NCBI GenBank assembly: GCA_039621445.1
Contig: CP154956.1
Location: 11,717,443 to 11,781,442 of the forward strand
Source: Euglena gracilis
Lineage: Eukaryota; Euglenida; Euglenophyceae; Euglenales
Length of the DNA: 64,000 nucleotides
Direction: 5' to 3'
The notes below the pieces were generated by a model. It worked only from the letters and a program-made list of their open reading frames with translations. It ran no database searches and was not told the DNA's origin. The position numbers and the translations under genes are program-made. Positions 1 through 10,639 of the stretch are shown here, one piece after another; the stretch's first letter is position 1, and every line of letters starts with the position of its first letter.

Positions 1-587
1 AGCCTCGCACACGACACGCACACATATTCCACTCAAATCCCGCCCCCGCCCCCGCCGTCCCCTGGGTTGGGGAGTTGGGGGGCGCCTTGTGCGGTTTTGT
101 CTCCGCTCCGTGTGCCATATTGCGTTCAGCGGCTGGCTTCCGGGCACTCTGGCAAGCATGACCCTGGATCGAGTGCCCTCCTCGAAGGGGGGGGGGTCCC
201 AATGCAGGTTCTAATGGACCTGCGAAACTGCATTTTTTCTGCAAGGGGCAGCAAGGTTGTTTTTTTGAAAATGACTTTTCTGTGAGAAGAGAAGAAAACA
301 CTTTGGAGGATGGATCGGGCTGCCACCTGTTCCCAATCGGATGGATCGGGCAAACCACCCGTTCTGATTTTCACAAAAAAATTTTCTCCCCGAACATTAG
401 CCCACCCCTCTCGCTGATGGGTTAACCCCACACTGGGCATTCTTTTTGTTCTTTTGGGGTGGTCTGTTCTTCTGTTTTCATTTCATTTTCTTTAATTTTT
501 TTTTAGTTTGGCGGGTTATTTTGGGGGGGGGGTGTTGGTTAGGGCTTTCTTTGCGGCCTTCCTTCCAACGCCGGCCCGGGGCCCCGC

Positions 588-723
588 CTGCACCTCACGC
601 CGCTGCTGAAGGCCCTGGACTGGGACGCCCGCTTCCCGGCCGTGGGGCGGCTCTCGGAATTCGTGGAGCGCCACCCGGACTGGTTCGACCTCCGCAACAG
701 CCGGGGCCGCCTGGCTATGGCGG
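588..723 (+). CDS. Exon with one complete copy of the repeated W-LG-F domain
   Basis: No product name can be given. The GC-rich frame starting at 588 is open and has no ATG. It encodes LTPLLKALDWDARF, then GRLSEFVERHPDWFDL and a short strand ending RGRLAMA. This is the same unit found split between exons elsewhere (2981/3594, 20991/21323, 31357/32970), here in one piece. Upstream reading stays open and I see no clear splice acceptor, so the left border is uncertain. The right border runs straight into a truncated CAGG-type element. By its helix-helix-strand look it could be a small winged-helix-like fold, but that is inference only. Confidence 0.55.
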
Positions 724-894
724 GGGGGGGAAGGGGTCCGGCCGAGGGGGGGATACTTTTCGGGGCCAAAGGCGCCGAAAATTTTTGAAAAGGTGCTATT
801 TTTAGCATTTTTCGCAATTTTTGGCCAATTTTCGTCCCCCCCCCCAGGGGTGGGTGGCCTTCCCCCCCCCCCCGGTCTTTAAAAAAATACCCTG
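722..894. mobile_element. CAGG-family element, copy A1 (left end lost)
   Basis: The stretch shares with copies at 6.0, 37.0 and 60.1 kb the core GATACTTTTCGG, a small GGCGCC hairpin, and the A/T-rich block AAATTTTTGAAAAGGTGCTA. The right end is GTCTTTAAAAAAATACCCTG. The left terminal repeat is absent. The bases just right of the end (CTGGCGGG) resemble the exon end on the left (ATGGCGGG), so the element probably sits inside the exon and has lost its left 30-40 bp. Confidence 0.6.
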
Positions 895-1602
895 CTGGCG
901 GGGGCGCGGGGGGGAGGGGCTTGTCCGGGTTATCTGATTCGCAGAACTGGTGCAATTTGGAGCTGCAACAGTCTGTTGTGCATGCGACCTTCGACGTGAA
1001 AAGTTGCATCTGCAAATGTTCATGCCCATCGGTTGCATTCCCCACGTGAATGTCATGCCTAGTGCTGCCAACCAGCCTCTTTCAGCATCCCATTCTAGGG
1101 GGGGGGGGGTGCTTCCACACAGGTGGAGGGGATCGGCGAGGACCATTTTTGAGGGTCATTTTGTTTTTTAACACGGGGTTAAATCGGGGTCAAATTGGGG
1201 TTCCATCAACTCAGCCCAACCCCCAGCCCCAGGGATGGACAGGAACCCCTTCAGTTTTGGGTGGGGGGTCCTGACACCCCCCCCCCCGGGGGTAAGGTGG
1301 TAGGGGGGGGGGGTGGACCATCCCCCCCCCAGATGTTGAAAGAAGGTGTCCACCACCCCCTCCTCGACAAGTTCCAAAAACAGTCGAATTTTTTCTTCTG
1401 GCGCGCAGCGCAGCGCCGTGAAATGAGCAAAACGCGCCCTTTTCCGTCATTTTTGAGCATGTTGTCCATTTTTTTGATGTTTTGGTGTTCTCGAAACAAA
1501 ACATGTTTAAAAAATTTAAAAATGATATTTTTGGAGTTATTTCCAAAGGAAAATCAGGGATTTTTGACCAGTTTTGGGTACCTGGCCCTTTTCTTTTCCA
1601 CA

Positions 1603-1647
1603 ATGGGCCCGGAAAATTTTCGGTCAGAAAAAATTTTCCGGGCCCAT
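1603..1647. repeat. Perfect 18-bp hairpin
   Basis: ATGGGCCCGGAAAATTTT is followed after about nine bases by its exact reverse complement. It lies in a non-coding stretch (900-2190) that otherwise holds only paired G and C runs and T-rich DNA; no gene was seen there. Confidence 0.9.
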
Positions 1648-2194
1648 GTCAGTTTCGACTTGGAATGGGGGGTCCGACCCCCCCCCCCCCTCAAGGCTTC
1701 CCATCCATCCCTGCCCCCATGGGGGGTCCAGCCAGGCACACCCACCCACCCCCCAGTGACCATTAAACTTAACAAAAATCTGAGCCCACTGACGAAGAAA
1801 CTTCTGCAGAAAGTCTGACTCCATGGGTGTCCACTGACTTCGGCCAGAAAGCCAGTAGGGAAACAGCTGTGGCCAGGGGGGGGGTGGGTGTCTGGTGGGT
1901 CGGGGGCTGACCCCCAGGGACCTCAAAGAACCTTAGAACGCTCTCGTGGCCCTTTTGGAACAATTTTCCCAACAGCGTCCCAAGCCTCTCCGGAAGCGGT
2001 GTGGTGTTCTTGCGGAATGCGCACGAAACCATCGAAAGTGGCGGTGAAGACGAGGTGTGCAAGCTATAAAGAGAGGGTCCTGTTGATCCCACGGATATTA
2101 CGTTCATGGTCCCAAAGTCAATTCTGCATTCACGGCACGCAAAGTATTTGTGTGTTCTATTCTGTAGATGTTTTTTCCGCAATTAGGTGGAAAA

Positions 2195-2222
2195 GGCAGC
2201 CCCACACCACTGGGACCCTGGT
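2195..2222. repeat. Partial left arm of a GGCA fold-back
   Basis: GGCAGCCCCACACCACTGGG followed by ACCCTGG matches the outer arm of the complete element just downstream (2291-2589). It is probably a broken copy. Confidence 0.4.
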
Positions 2223-2290
2223 ATATTGGATCCAGAAGAATACTTTGGAAATATTGGACAAAGATATTTGGATTTATTTTTTAACATTTC

Positions 2291-2589
2291 GGCAGCTTCA
2301 TACTACTGGGGCCTGGTCCATACTACGGGGACCCTGGTCCCAGTAGAATGACAGGGGGTGTTTTATTTATGGAGTAGGGTTAGGGTTACAATTTAGATTT
2401 CAAGATGTTAGCTTCCAATTAGTTTTTAGGCTTTAGTTGGCAAAAGGTTGGACCTAAATTTCGGTCTAAATTTCGGCCTAAAAAATTGGCTGAAATATGG
2501 GGCCAAAACATAACCCTAACCCTACTCCACAAATACCCTCCCCCCCCCCCGTCACACCACCGTGACCAGGGTCCCAGCATGAGGCTGCC
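2291..2589. mobile_element. GGCA...TGCC fold-back element with telomere-like inner arms, copy Q0
   Basis: The ends are GGCAGCTTCAT and ATGAGGCTGCC. Outer arms share GGGACCCTGGTC. The inner arms are TATGGAGTAGGGTTAGGGTT and the complement of AACCCTAACCCTACTCCA. The centre holds GGCCTAAA repeats. It has no coding capacity and would fold into one long hairpin. Four similar long copies lie at 23.9, 25.1, 28.6 and 29.0 kb. Confidence 0.8.
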
Positions 2590-2767
2590 AATATTTCATA
2601 AATTTGGCCGCGTCATGTGGTGGGCCCAAGGACATTACTGTGATGCGGGGGGGGGGGTGAATTTGAACAAATTCGGTAAATTTAGGCCCAAGCTCAGGAG
2701 CAACATTGGGCTCAAAATTCAGCCCCATTCCTAACTCTCTCCCAAACACAATGATTTCCCATTTTCA

Positions 2768-2924
2768 CCGCTTTTTAACTGCTTTTTACTGCTTTTTTAC
2801 TGCTTTTTTACTGCTTTTTTTCACTGCTTTTTTTACTGCTTTTTTACTGCTTTTTTACTGCTTTTTTTACTGCTTTTTTTACTGCTTTTTTACTGCTTTT
2901 TTACTCCTTTTTTACTGCTGCCGT
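2768..2924. repeat. Tandem ACTGCTTTTTT repeat
   Basis: About thirteen copies of an 11-base unit, ACTGC plus a T run of variable length. It lies in the intron just upstream of the exon at 2981. The T-rich tract ends about 50 bases before that exon's acceptor. Confidence 0.9.
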
Positions 2925-2980
2925 TTTTTTACATAACCAGGCAAAGGGCCACCACCCCAATAAACTTTGGGTGCTCTCAG

Positions 2981-3080
2981 GCGCTGGAGGCCATCACCAA
3001 CGCCATCCGCCAGCGGCCGGGACTCATGATGGGGATCTGGGAGCTCGTCAACGAGATCCGCTGGGACACCTCTTTCCCAG
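2981..3080 (+). CDS. Exon: first half of a repeated domain unit
   Basis: The acceptor is GTGCTCTCAG and the donor CCCAG/GTGTGTGG, giving a 100-nt exon ending in phase 1. It reads ALEAITNAIRQRPG, then GIWELVNEIRWDTSFP. Its last base joins in phase with the exon at 3594 to give FPDLGKLSVFLERYPEHF, which restores the W-D-x-x-F-x-x-LG-x-L-x-x-F pattern seen uninterrupted at 588-723. That agreement of phase and pattern is the main evidence that both exons are real. GC content is far above the flanks. Function unknown. Confidence 0.7.
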
Positions 3081-3593
3081 GTGTGTGGGTGTGGAGGGTG
3101 GTGGTTGGGTGGATGCCCCAGGGGGGTCTTCCGAGTTAAAAAGGTGCCTAATTCAGAGTATTCCGTGTCAACTATTGGGCATCCTTTGGAAGGATGGGGG
3201 AACCCCCGCAGGTCTTAAAAAGCAGCCTGCTTTGAATGCTATTGCATTTGTTGGCCAGGCTCTGTCTCTGTGAAGATAGACATCTACACAGATATACACA
3301 TACAAATATACACTTGCAAATACACACACATATGTATATACATATATTGTATGTACATGTTTATGTATGTGTACATGTGTAAATATGTGTCTGTGTGTGG
3401 AGCGACGCACGGGAAAAACTATTTGCCAACAAAACAACCCCCGAGTCCCTCACCTCCCCCTCTCTGGTGGGTGCTGGATCCCCCATGGTCCGGAATAAAA
3501 ACCTCCGCGGGGCAGTGATTTTAGCCTCACAAACCCCAGCCTCACAACCCAGGTGCCCCGAGAGGCGAAGACACTGGCCCCCCTCCTCCGCAG

Positions 3594-3653
3594 ACCTCGG
3601 CAAGCTCTCCGTCTTCCTGGAGCGCTACCCGGAGCACTTCGCCATCTGCCGCG
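3594..3653 (+). CDS. Exon: second half of the unit begun at 2981
   Basis: A pyrimidine-rich tract and CCTCCGCAG precede it. The exon reads DLGKLSVFLERYPEHFAICR and ends at CGCG/GTTGGG in phase 1, the same end phase as the matching half-unit exon at 32970-33093. The intron between it and 2981-3080 is 513 bp and holds a G-rich part and a stretch with TATA-like microsatellite. A later donor is possible because the frame stays open to about 3715. Confidence 0.7.
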
Positions 3654-3984
3654 GTTGGGGCCGGGCGGTGGCTCAGAGGGAGCCCCTGCGGCCCGCCCTT
3701 TCCCGGCAGGATGGCCCTCTCTGGGATCAGGTCCCAGAAGGAGGCACGGGCGTTTTTTTTTTGTGTGTTTTGCATTTATTTTGTGCATTTTGTGTTTTGT
3801 GTATTTTGTGTATTTTTTTTGAATTTGAAAAAGCTGTATGGGAAAAAGTTTTTTTTTTGCATTTTTGCGTGTTTTTTTTTTGCAGCGTTTGCTGTGTCGC
3901 ATTTTCGAGGGTCCGCCCCGGTTCGGGGCCCAGCAACACCCCCCCCCCCCTGCGGGGCCACCGCCCACCACCGTCTCTCTGCAG

Positions 3985-4070
3985 CCCACCGCCCCGCCCC
4001 TCTCTCCCGGCCTGCCCGCCGCCGGCCGGGCCGACTACATCGACTGGACCCAGGGCCGGCTCGCGTTCGG
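3985..4070 (+). CDS. Probable exon, proline-rich then ADYIDWTQGRLAF
   Basis: The acceptor is TCTCTCTGCAG and the donor TTCGG/GTGACA. The 86-nt exon starts proline- and alanine-rich and ends GRADYIDWTQGRLAFG. The GRLAF end recalls the GRLAM end of the unit at 588-723, so it may be another second half. Its start phase does not match the exon at 3594, so an exon is missing or a border is wrong. The 3720-3900 stretch before it is T-rich intron. Confidence 0.5.
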
Positions 4071-4292
4071 GTGACAACCGGGAGCCAACTGCCCCCCCCC
4101 CCCCCGGGTGTTACCGGGGGTCCGAACCCCCCCCCCGAGGCTCTGCTGCGGTCTTCAGTAGAAGCCACGGGGTTTTTTTTTGAAGTGGACCTTCCACACG
4201 TGGAGCAGCACACCATCGAGCCATCGGGACACCAACCGCACTGCCTCTTTTCCCGGGGCAGTTCCCTCTCAACCTCCTGCCCTGCCGGGGAG

Positions 4293-4364
4293 TCCGAGGC
4301 CGGCGCGGCCCTGCGCGCCATCGCGGGGGAGCTGCGGAACCGACAGCCCCCGCCCTGGGGGACC
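4293..4364 (+). CDS. Probable exon: first helix of a three-exon unit
   Basis: A 72-nt frame after CCGGGGAG reads SEAGAALRAIAGELRNRQPP and ends PWGT before GTTGCT, phase 0. It would join in phase to the exon at 4971 (MHREEVLKAVDWDHG), which matches the helix, P-P, helix, W-D layout of the exon at 18365. The borders are the best GT-AG choices but are not certain. No function known. Confidence 0.5.
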
Positions 4365-4970
4365 GTTGCTGCCTGACTTGCTCGCCCTCCACTCGTCCAG
4401 GCAGTGCGTTAGGAACGGGATTTTTTTAATGTACGGACCGCCCCTCAAGGACCACCCCGCCTTTAGGCTGTTCGAACCACTCACAAACGGTGTCGAAAAC
4501 TGTTCAAAAAGGGCAAAAAAAAACGCATTTTCCATTTGCCAGAAATCTTTTTTTTTTGGCGGTGTCAACCCTTTTTTTGCTAAAGCCCACAAGGGGTCGT
4601 GGGTGGATGGGTTTGGGCCCGGGAAAAGTGTCCCCCCAGGGTCACTAAGTGAAATCTGTGGGGGGGAGCCTCCTAGGTCTTCAAAGGAAGCCTGGCGGGA
4701 ATGGTACACTCCCCAAAGGTGATTGGTGGGTGGGTGGGTGGGTGGGCTGGGTTGAACAGGAATCCTGGAGACCTTATGGGTGTGTGGGGGTTTTTTTTTT
4801 TTTTTTTTGGTTCCTTGAAAAATGCAACCAATGAATAGGACACTGGCGTGGACCGGGGGAGATTTGTTTGGAGGGGCTATACATTGAGGGTGAAGACTCG
4901 GTTCAACGTTTCTGCCCTTGAGCGAGGTTGGTGTGCCAGTTGTTTGTGATACGGCCCCCAGACGTCAAAG

Positions 4971-5031
4971 ATGCACCGGGAGGAGGTGCTGAAGGCGGTG
5001 GATTGGGACCACGGCGCAGCAAACGCAAGAA
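4971..5031 (+). CDS. Probable exon: HREEVLKAVDWDHG segment
   Basis: After GACGTCAAAG the frame reads MHREEVLKAVDWDHGAA, ending near GAA/GTGATA. The VDWD motif is the hallmark of the end of the first half-unit. The ATG is probably internal, not a start codon, because the exon fits in phase behind 4293-4364. The matching second half is probably the exon ending at 5990. Between 4390 and 4960 I see only T runs and short hairpins. Confidence 0.5.
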
Positions 5032-5214
5032 GTGATAAAACCCTCTGGGAGCTGGGGGGAAGGGGTTAAGAAATGCAAGCGATTTTTGTTTTGTGTTTTA
5101 AAATTGAAATGTTTTTAAATTTGGTAAAATTCACATTTTTGGAGGTTTTCTCCCAGTGATTCTCCGATTTCTGCTAGAACGTTTTTTTCCGACTATGAAA
5201 AACTCCTTTTTTTT

Positions 5215-5360
5215 GTCCCCGATTTCCCCCCGAGACCAAGATTTTTGTCGATTTCTGTAATTTTTGCATTTTTTTTGACAATAAACGGTATATTTATATA
5301 CAAAATGATGCAAAATGAAATTTTTTCTCCAGAGAAGGTGAGATAATTTCTCTCTCCAGC
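5215..5360. repeat. Dispersed repeat, related to 47535-47690
   Basis: Both stretches run through GAGACCAAGA, a T-rich block, CAAAATGA and TTTTCTCCAGAGAAGGTGA in the same order with moderate divergence. No coding capacity. The surrounding 5050-5850 stretch is A/T-rich with no gene seen. Confidence 0.5.
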
Positions 5361-5881
5361 AGAAAGTGCTCATCCCAGGGGAGCTCCTGAAGAATTTTGC
5401 AGCTTGCATTTTTTTGTATTTGTTTGTGTTTTTTCCCGTCACGTTTTTCAAAGGTGCAAATTGTGTTTCAACCCCCAAGGGTCTGGCAGCTGCTTTTTCA
5501 TGGCTTGCCAAACTTTAAAAGCCTCCGAGGGTCCTCATTTGGCCCTCGGCTCATTGGCGCCCCAGGCTGTTGAATTGTATTTGGCCCCTCCAAGTTGCAC
5601 TTGTAACCCCCCAGTGAAGAAAAATGCAAGATGCTGGGATTGTTTTTTTTTGGCCGCAAAACACCGTACTGTTTTTTTGGCAGTTTTTCTGACTTGTCAT
5701 CATAAAAAATATAAAAATATTGATTTTTAAAAAAAATTGATTTTGACAAATTTTGCTCCATAGGGGTCATTTCCAGGCACTAAGCCGGGGGCTTGTTGGC
5801 CCCTTGGCCGTTGGAGTCAACATAGCCGGCCCCTGAACTGGGCAACAGCATGGCCTGGGCCAATCAACGGGGGGGGGGTAG

Positions 5882-5990
5882 GCAACGCTGTGGTGGGGAC
5901 CGCGCATTCCCCCGGCTCGGGAAGCTCAGCGATTTCACGGAGGCTCACTGGACGTGGTTCCGCATCAAGGGCGGCTTCATTGTACTGAAG
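5882..5990 (+). CDS. Exon: second half of a repeated domain unit
   Basis: The frame reads GDRAFPRLGKLSDFTEAH, then WTWFRIKGGFIVLK, and stops at a good donor AAG/GTCTGC. LGKLSDF...WF then a beta-like GGFIVLK is the fullest version of the second half-unit. The left border is uncertain; the AG at 5880-5881 gives phase 2, which does not match the exon at 4971. A CAGG-family element starts 18 bp after the donor. Confidence 0.65.
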
Positions 5991-6007
5991 GTCTGCACCG
6001 CACCCCC

Positions 6008-6933
6008 CAGGGGTTTTCTTAGTCTTGGACCCCCCTCCTCCGGGGAGGGGGGTAGGGTGCGTGGGTCCCTTGGACCCCCTCCCTCCCCCCCCGGAGGGTG
6101 GGGGTAAGGGGCTGGTGGGTATATCCAGGGGGGGGGGAATGCGTTTCGCATTTTTTCGAATTTTTTGCGCATTTTTTGCGCATTTTTGTCAATTTTTCAA
6201 AAATGCGCATTTTTGCGCATTTTTTGCGCATTTTTTTTTCATTTTCTCTCCATTTTTTCACATTGTCCATTTTTTTGCGCATTTTTTGCCCAATTTTGCA
6301 CATTTTCAATTTTTGCGCCTTTTTTGCGCATTTTTTGCCCAATTTTGCATATTTTCAATTTTTGCGGCTTTTTTGCACATTTTTTGCCCAATTTTGCACA
6401 TTTTCAATTTTGCGCCTTTTTTGCGCCTTTTTTGCCCAATTTTGCACATTTTGCCATTTTTGCACATTTTCCACCCAAATCATATGCTCACCGAATTTTG
6501 CCCACGTTCAACTGACCCATTTCTGTAACCAACGGACCCATTTTCGCATTTTTTTTGGCCAAAATGCCTTCATTTCAGCTCTTTTTGGTGATTTTGGTTT
6601 AGTTTTGGGTTTACTGTTGGAAATTTGTCTAAGTCCTTTTTCCCTTAGGAATGTCACAAACTCAGCGCATTTTTTGTGCATTTTTTGCGCATTTTTGCGC
6701 ATTTTTTCCGAGGGCCATCCAGCGCGTTTCCCCCCCCCTGGTATATCTTTTTTTGGCACCTAAGGCGCCGAAATTTTTGAAAAGGTGCTATTTTTAGCAA
6801 TTTTGGCCATTTTCGGGCAAAAGTGGGTGGGTCCCCCGGGACCCACCCCCCTCCCCTGGGGGTGGGGCACCCCAGGGGTTGGGTGGGTGGTGCCGACCCC
6901 CTCCCCCCCTGGTCTTAAAAAAAAAAAAACCCG
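6008..6933. mobile_element. CAGG-family element, copy A2, with another element inside
   Basis: The left end is CAGGGGTTTTCTTAGTCTTG. The right end is GTCTTAAAAAAA with an eroded final CCCTG. The core carries GGCACCTAAGGCGCCGAAA and AAAAGGTGCTATTTTTAGCA. Flanks (GCACCCCC / GACCCCCC) are only roughly duplicated. Most of its length is the insertion at 6126-6739. Confidence 0.75.
6126..6739. mobile_element. GCGCATTTTT-repeat element, copy L1, nested in A2
   Basis: It starts CAGGGGGGGGG and ends in the complementary C run, with GGTATATC repeated exactly on both sides (6118-6125 and 6740-6747). The interior is dozens of GCGCATTTTTT and GCCCAATTTTGCACATTTT units. Sibling A copies read GGGATACTTTTCGG or GGGATATACTTTTTGG at this point without the insert, which gives the empty site. 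The eight-base duplication and CAGGG end fit hAT-type transposition. No transposase inside. Confidence 0.8.
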
Positions 6934-6939
6934 ACCCCC

Positions 6940-7580
6940 CTTTCCTGTCGTCTTGGGGTTTGTTTGGGTGCCACTGCCTCGGCATCTCCAGAGCATCATT
7001 TGTCCCCTCATCCATCCAAAATACCATCCAAAGAAACTCCGGGTCTCGGGGGATTCTTTAAGCCAGAGGGGCCCACCCAGGGGGTGGGGTCCAGCCCGCA
7101 AACATCGTTCTTTCAGAGAGCAGCTCCCAACCATGGCCAAAAATGGTTTTTCTGAGGTGGGTTTTACCTCCAAATTTTGGCTAAATTATCCCAACCCTGC
7201 TGGATTTGGGGTGTTTTTTTGCCTGCCCGTTTTAGGGGTACCAGGTGGGTCCAGCTGCCAACTGGCTGGGTACACCCTGGGGAGTGATCCAGCCACCACC
7301 TTTTTCCCGGCCAGAACCAGGCTGCATATTAAGGGGGTGTTCCCCCCGCGTCCCCCCCGCGTCCCGAGTTTTGGCCGGGCACATTTTTGGGTCGACCAAA
7401 GGAAAATTACATACAAATTTGGGTGACACCAAAGAAAACGTGTGGGGTGGTTGGGCCACAGTTCCCCCCCGCGTCCCCCCCTGCATCCCGAACCACCCCC
7501 TAAGCCGAGGCCAACTCCACCCTGGGGGGGGGGATGCAAACCTGGGCAGGCACTCCAAGGCCCCCAGATCTGCCCCCCCG
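6940..7580. other. Non-coding stretch before the retroelement
   Basis: It holds two tandem CCCCCGCGTCCC blocks (7340-7370, 7460-7490) around GGTCGACCAAAGGAAAATTA-like sequence. An open frame that begins at 7245 runs into the retroelement, but its upstream part looks unconstrained. Confidence 0.5.
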
Positions 7581-7594
7581 GGGGTGGGGAAGCT
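7581..7594. repeat. 14-bp target-site duplication, left
   Basis: GGGGTGGGGAAGCT is repeated exactly at 15721-15734 and brackets the retroelement. Confidence 0.85.
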
Positions 7595-8242
7595 ATACCC
7601 ATACTGTCCGTACCAGCACCCAGCCAACTGGTGGGGGTACACCCAAAAAGTGCAGCCCACAGAGGGGGGCTCCCCATGGGGAGGGCGGGGCAGACCGACG
7701 GGGGAACAGCGCATGTGCAAGTATGGGATGGGATGCTGGTGGAGGACCACCTCCTGCCCGTACGCCCATCCCATTGAGAGCAGCAATAGGAGACAGCAAC
7801 ACAACAACTGGGAACCACACCAAGAGCAAAGAGCCCAGGTTGGGCCCAAAGGGTCGGGGAAGCAGCAGCAACAGCAGCAGCCCAGCAAGCAGCAGCGGGA
7901 AGCATTTCCTTCCCAGGGGGACCCGGCGGGCTGTGGTGGTAAAAAGGGCCCACTGCAGGTGACACCGGTACCCGCCGGCACGCAGTGGAGGAGTAGGCCC
8001 CTTACCACCCCGAGCACCTCTTGGGAACGAAATCGAGCAGCAACAGAAGCAGCAGCAGCAGCAGCCAGAAAGGAGAGCCGAAAACCCAAGGGGGAGGGGA
8101 AGGGCAAGGAAAACACAAAACGGAAGTTTGAAGTCCCAGTGAATATGGGGTCGGACAATTATTGGGAGTTCCTCCGAATAAAGGGCCAGAAGCGGAATGC
8201 AGCGCCAGGCCTTAAACCAGACAGAAGCCAAAGTGCATCTAA
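7595..8242 (+). repeat. Left direct terminal repeat of the retroelement
   Basis: It matches 15083-15720 with only about ten substitutions, one 12-nt in-frame indel near 7850 and a G-run length change, so the two repeats are young. Unlike classical LTRs it is coding and does not begin TG or end CA. Confidence 0.85.
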
Positions 8243-8615
8243 GGGGGATCACCCACGCAAGCCGTGGGGTTCTGCACTCGCAGGACATGACATCCAAGAA
8301 AGAGCACTCCCATACCCTTGGACAAAAAACAGTTTTTCTGGGAACGATTTGTCCAAGGGACGAAGTTTCAACTGGAAGGACCATCGTGCCTGGTGTGAAA
8401 AAGTCTGGGAGGAAGGGGCGCAAAAAGTGGCATTGAAGGAAGTCCAGACCAAGGTTGCCTCCATCCAGCAGGGGTGGTGGGCAGATGGTGACTCCCACCG
8501 CGTCCCAAGGAAGGAAGGGAGTGTGGCACAATCTCAGAGATCTATTACATGCACCATTTGCCTTCAAGGAAGGGGTACGTGGGCCTGGCCTACCATGGTG
8601 CGCATGAGCGCATGA
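7595..8615 (+). pseudogene. Retroelement fragment: CCCH zinc finger and glutamine/alanine-rich region
   Basis: Frame 3 is open through the element start. It begins with LYPYCPYQHP, the second half of a CCCH finger whose first cysteines (CWFGQRC) exist only at the other end of the element. A complete finger follows at 7715-7769 with spacing C-x5-C-x6-C-x3-H. Then come a CAG-repeat region coding glutamines (about 7861-7895), an alanine run near 8050, and basic segments (RKESRKPKGEGKGKE). The frame closes at 8613-8615; the protein clearly went on in other frames. The role would be RNA binding by analogy with CCCH fingers (family knowledge). Confidence 0.7.
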
Positions 8616-8826
8616 AAACACACTGGGGATGTTGAAACCGGGAGACTGACCCCTGAGACTGAGCATGATGATGCGCAACAGTTCCAGTCCGTTTGAATGG
8701 ATCTGTTGGCCAGTGGAGAGGTTCCCAGGGCGCCGAGAAGGGCACAAACAGTTTCACAAGAAAGCTGCCCATTGAGAGGGCTGGTGGGCATCTTTCCTGG
8801 GCACCTGGTGGCCACGGGGCTTCAAC

Positions 8827-9009
8827 GTGGGGAGCACTGGCGGGTTCCACAAGGGTGGTGCAAAGGCTGACTGGAACACCCACCGAGAAAATTTCCACCG
8901 AGAGTGGCACAGAAAGTCGGAAAGAGGCTTGGCAGATGCGAAACAGTGGGTGAAGGATATTTGTGAAGCCATCACCTCAGGGCAGGACCGTGGGCTGGGA
9001 ACAGCTTGA
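8827..9009 (+). pseudogene. Retroelement fragment between the finger region and RT
   Basis: Frame 1 gives GSTGGFHKGGAKADWNTHRE, then EWHRKSERGLADAKQWVKDI, a charged helical stretch that fits the element better than the overlapping frames. The frame closes at 9009. The RT frame has already opened at 8963, so at least one indel separates the two. The part from 8616 to 8826 has no frame that I trust. Confidence 0.5.
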
Positions 9010-10635
9010 GCAAATCCCCATTCAGCAGAAGCGGGATATGCTCCAGGCCTTGAACATGGACCCAGCGTTGGGAGGACCCCACCGACGGCGGCTGGGACGG
9101 TTGGTGCGGGAGGAACTCAAGCGACACAAGGAGCTCAAGAAGAAGCCCAAAGGAGATTTTGTGAAATTGCTGATCACCCACAAAGGATGGAACGCAGCAG
9201 AGGTGAGGAAAGTGATTCGGGAACCGCAGGTTTGCAAGTTGCACCCAGACCCCACAACAGCAGAACGCATTTGGGTGTGCGAACGGAACGTGCCACCCAT
9301 CGGCAGCTGGTTGCTGAATTACATTGCGCTTGAAGATGAGGACCTCACTGCAGAAAAGAAAGCTGAACTGCAATACTGGGAAAACATCAACGGTGAGAAA
9401 GACCCCAAAAACCAACGCCAGGAGGAAACCTGCCCGTGTTTCAGTCATATCCTCCATCCACAGGTGGAAGATGTGTGGAAAGGACATGTTTGCACCGCTG
9501 ATGTCAGGAAATTCAATAGTCCGCTTGTGCGGGGGTTGTTGATCAAAGGATATGCCTACAAACTGGAACAGAGGGCTGAGACCTTGTTGCAGGAGTTAGG
9601 AAAGGGGCTGGATGGATATATCCAGTACAAGACAAAAAGGGAAGGAGACCCTGTGGATTTTGAAGCCTGGAAATCGGCAATCATCCGGAGGGTGAAGGAG
9701 AAGCTCACAAACTCCGACAATGCCATGTTCCCCACAGGAGACACAGGCCAGAAAGAAATCCGAGCCCTCCAACAGCATTTGGTGTTCCTGAAGGAAGACC
9801 GGGCACCGCATGTTGTGGTGGCTATGTGCAAGTACAGATATATGTATGAACGGGATCGATATCTGTACGAGGGGCACACCTTTCAGGTGGACAAGGAGGA
9901 CCCACAAGCCCTGACCCAAAGGCATTGGGATTTCCACAAAAAGAGAGGGCTTCAGCCCAACAGGCACATCCCATATATTTATGGAATCTGGAAATCTGCC
10001 AAAAGGAATTTACGGTGGAAAAGTGGTGTGAGAAAAGACAAGGAGGAGGGAAAAGGACAGGAGCACGTAAAGCCAGAGGGGTCTATTGCAGGCGCCGGCA
10101 AGGAGTTGGTGGGTGTGCTCACACAAGTGATGCATTCCCTCCGAAGCAAGGACGCCCACAACCGCAGGAAAGGGTTCGCCAAGGCATGCTGGTTTGTCAA
10201 ATCGGTCGAGGAGGTGGCACAGCCATTGCGCTTTGAGGCCGCAGATGTGGCCAAACGGGGTGCAACGGCAACCACAGTGTATTTTGTAACAATGTACCCC
10301 TCATTGGACCAGAAGCTGTTGAAGGACAGGCTCAGGGATGCGATCTGTGAGGCTTGGGAATGGGAGGAAAAGAAATTGGAAAAGAGGCACCAGCTGCGGG
10401 CAAGGAAAGACGGGTGGGTGCACCTCACACCAGAGGAAGCAGCACAGGATGCTTCTGGAAGCTGGTCAAAGGAGGGGGTGTTGGAGATGGTGGAGTTTGT
10501 GATTGACAATGGGTACATCAGGAGGGGAAGCACGCTGCTGAAACAGGTGAAAGGGTTTGGAATGGGGTTGGCGTGTGCACCCCAAATTGCCAACCTGGGC
10601 TGCTACCCTGTCGAGAGAGATTTTGCTGCCACAAA
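8963..10635 (+). pseudogene. Reverse transcriptase domain, N-terminal and finger/palm part, broken
   Basis: Frame 2 is open for about 560 residues. Features typical of RT are IPYIYGIWKSAKRNL (residues about 338-352), a motif-A-like segment VYFVTMYPSLDQKLLKDRL (about 439-457), and QVKGFGMGLACAPQIANL (about 529-546), which is the Q..G..MG...AP..ANL block shared by many RTs, including Penelope-like ones. Two faults are visible. The motif-A position that should be Asp before FVTMY reads Tyr. The frame is lost at an A7 run at about 10630 before any YxDD box appears. The long N-terminal part (9000-9900) is lysine-rich and unassigned. A catalytic product is not possible from this copy. Confidence 0.75.
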
Positions 10636-10639
10636 AAAA

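Noticed and set aside
6025-6763. Phe/His/Ala-rich frames (also 53644-54304)
   Set aside because: Read-through of GCGCATTTTT repeats inside mobile elements.
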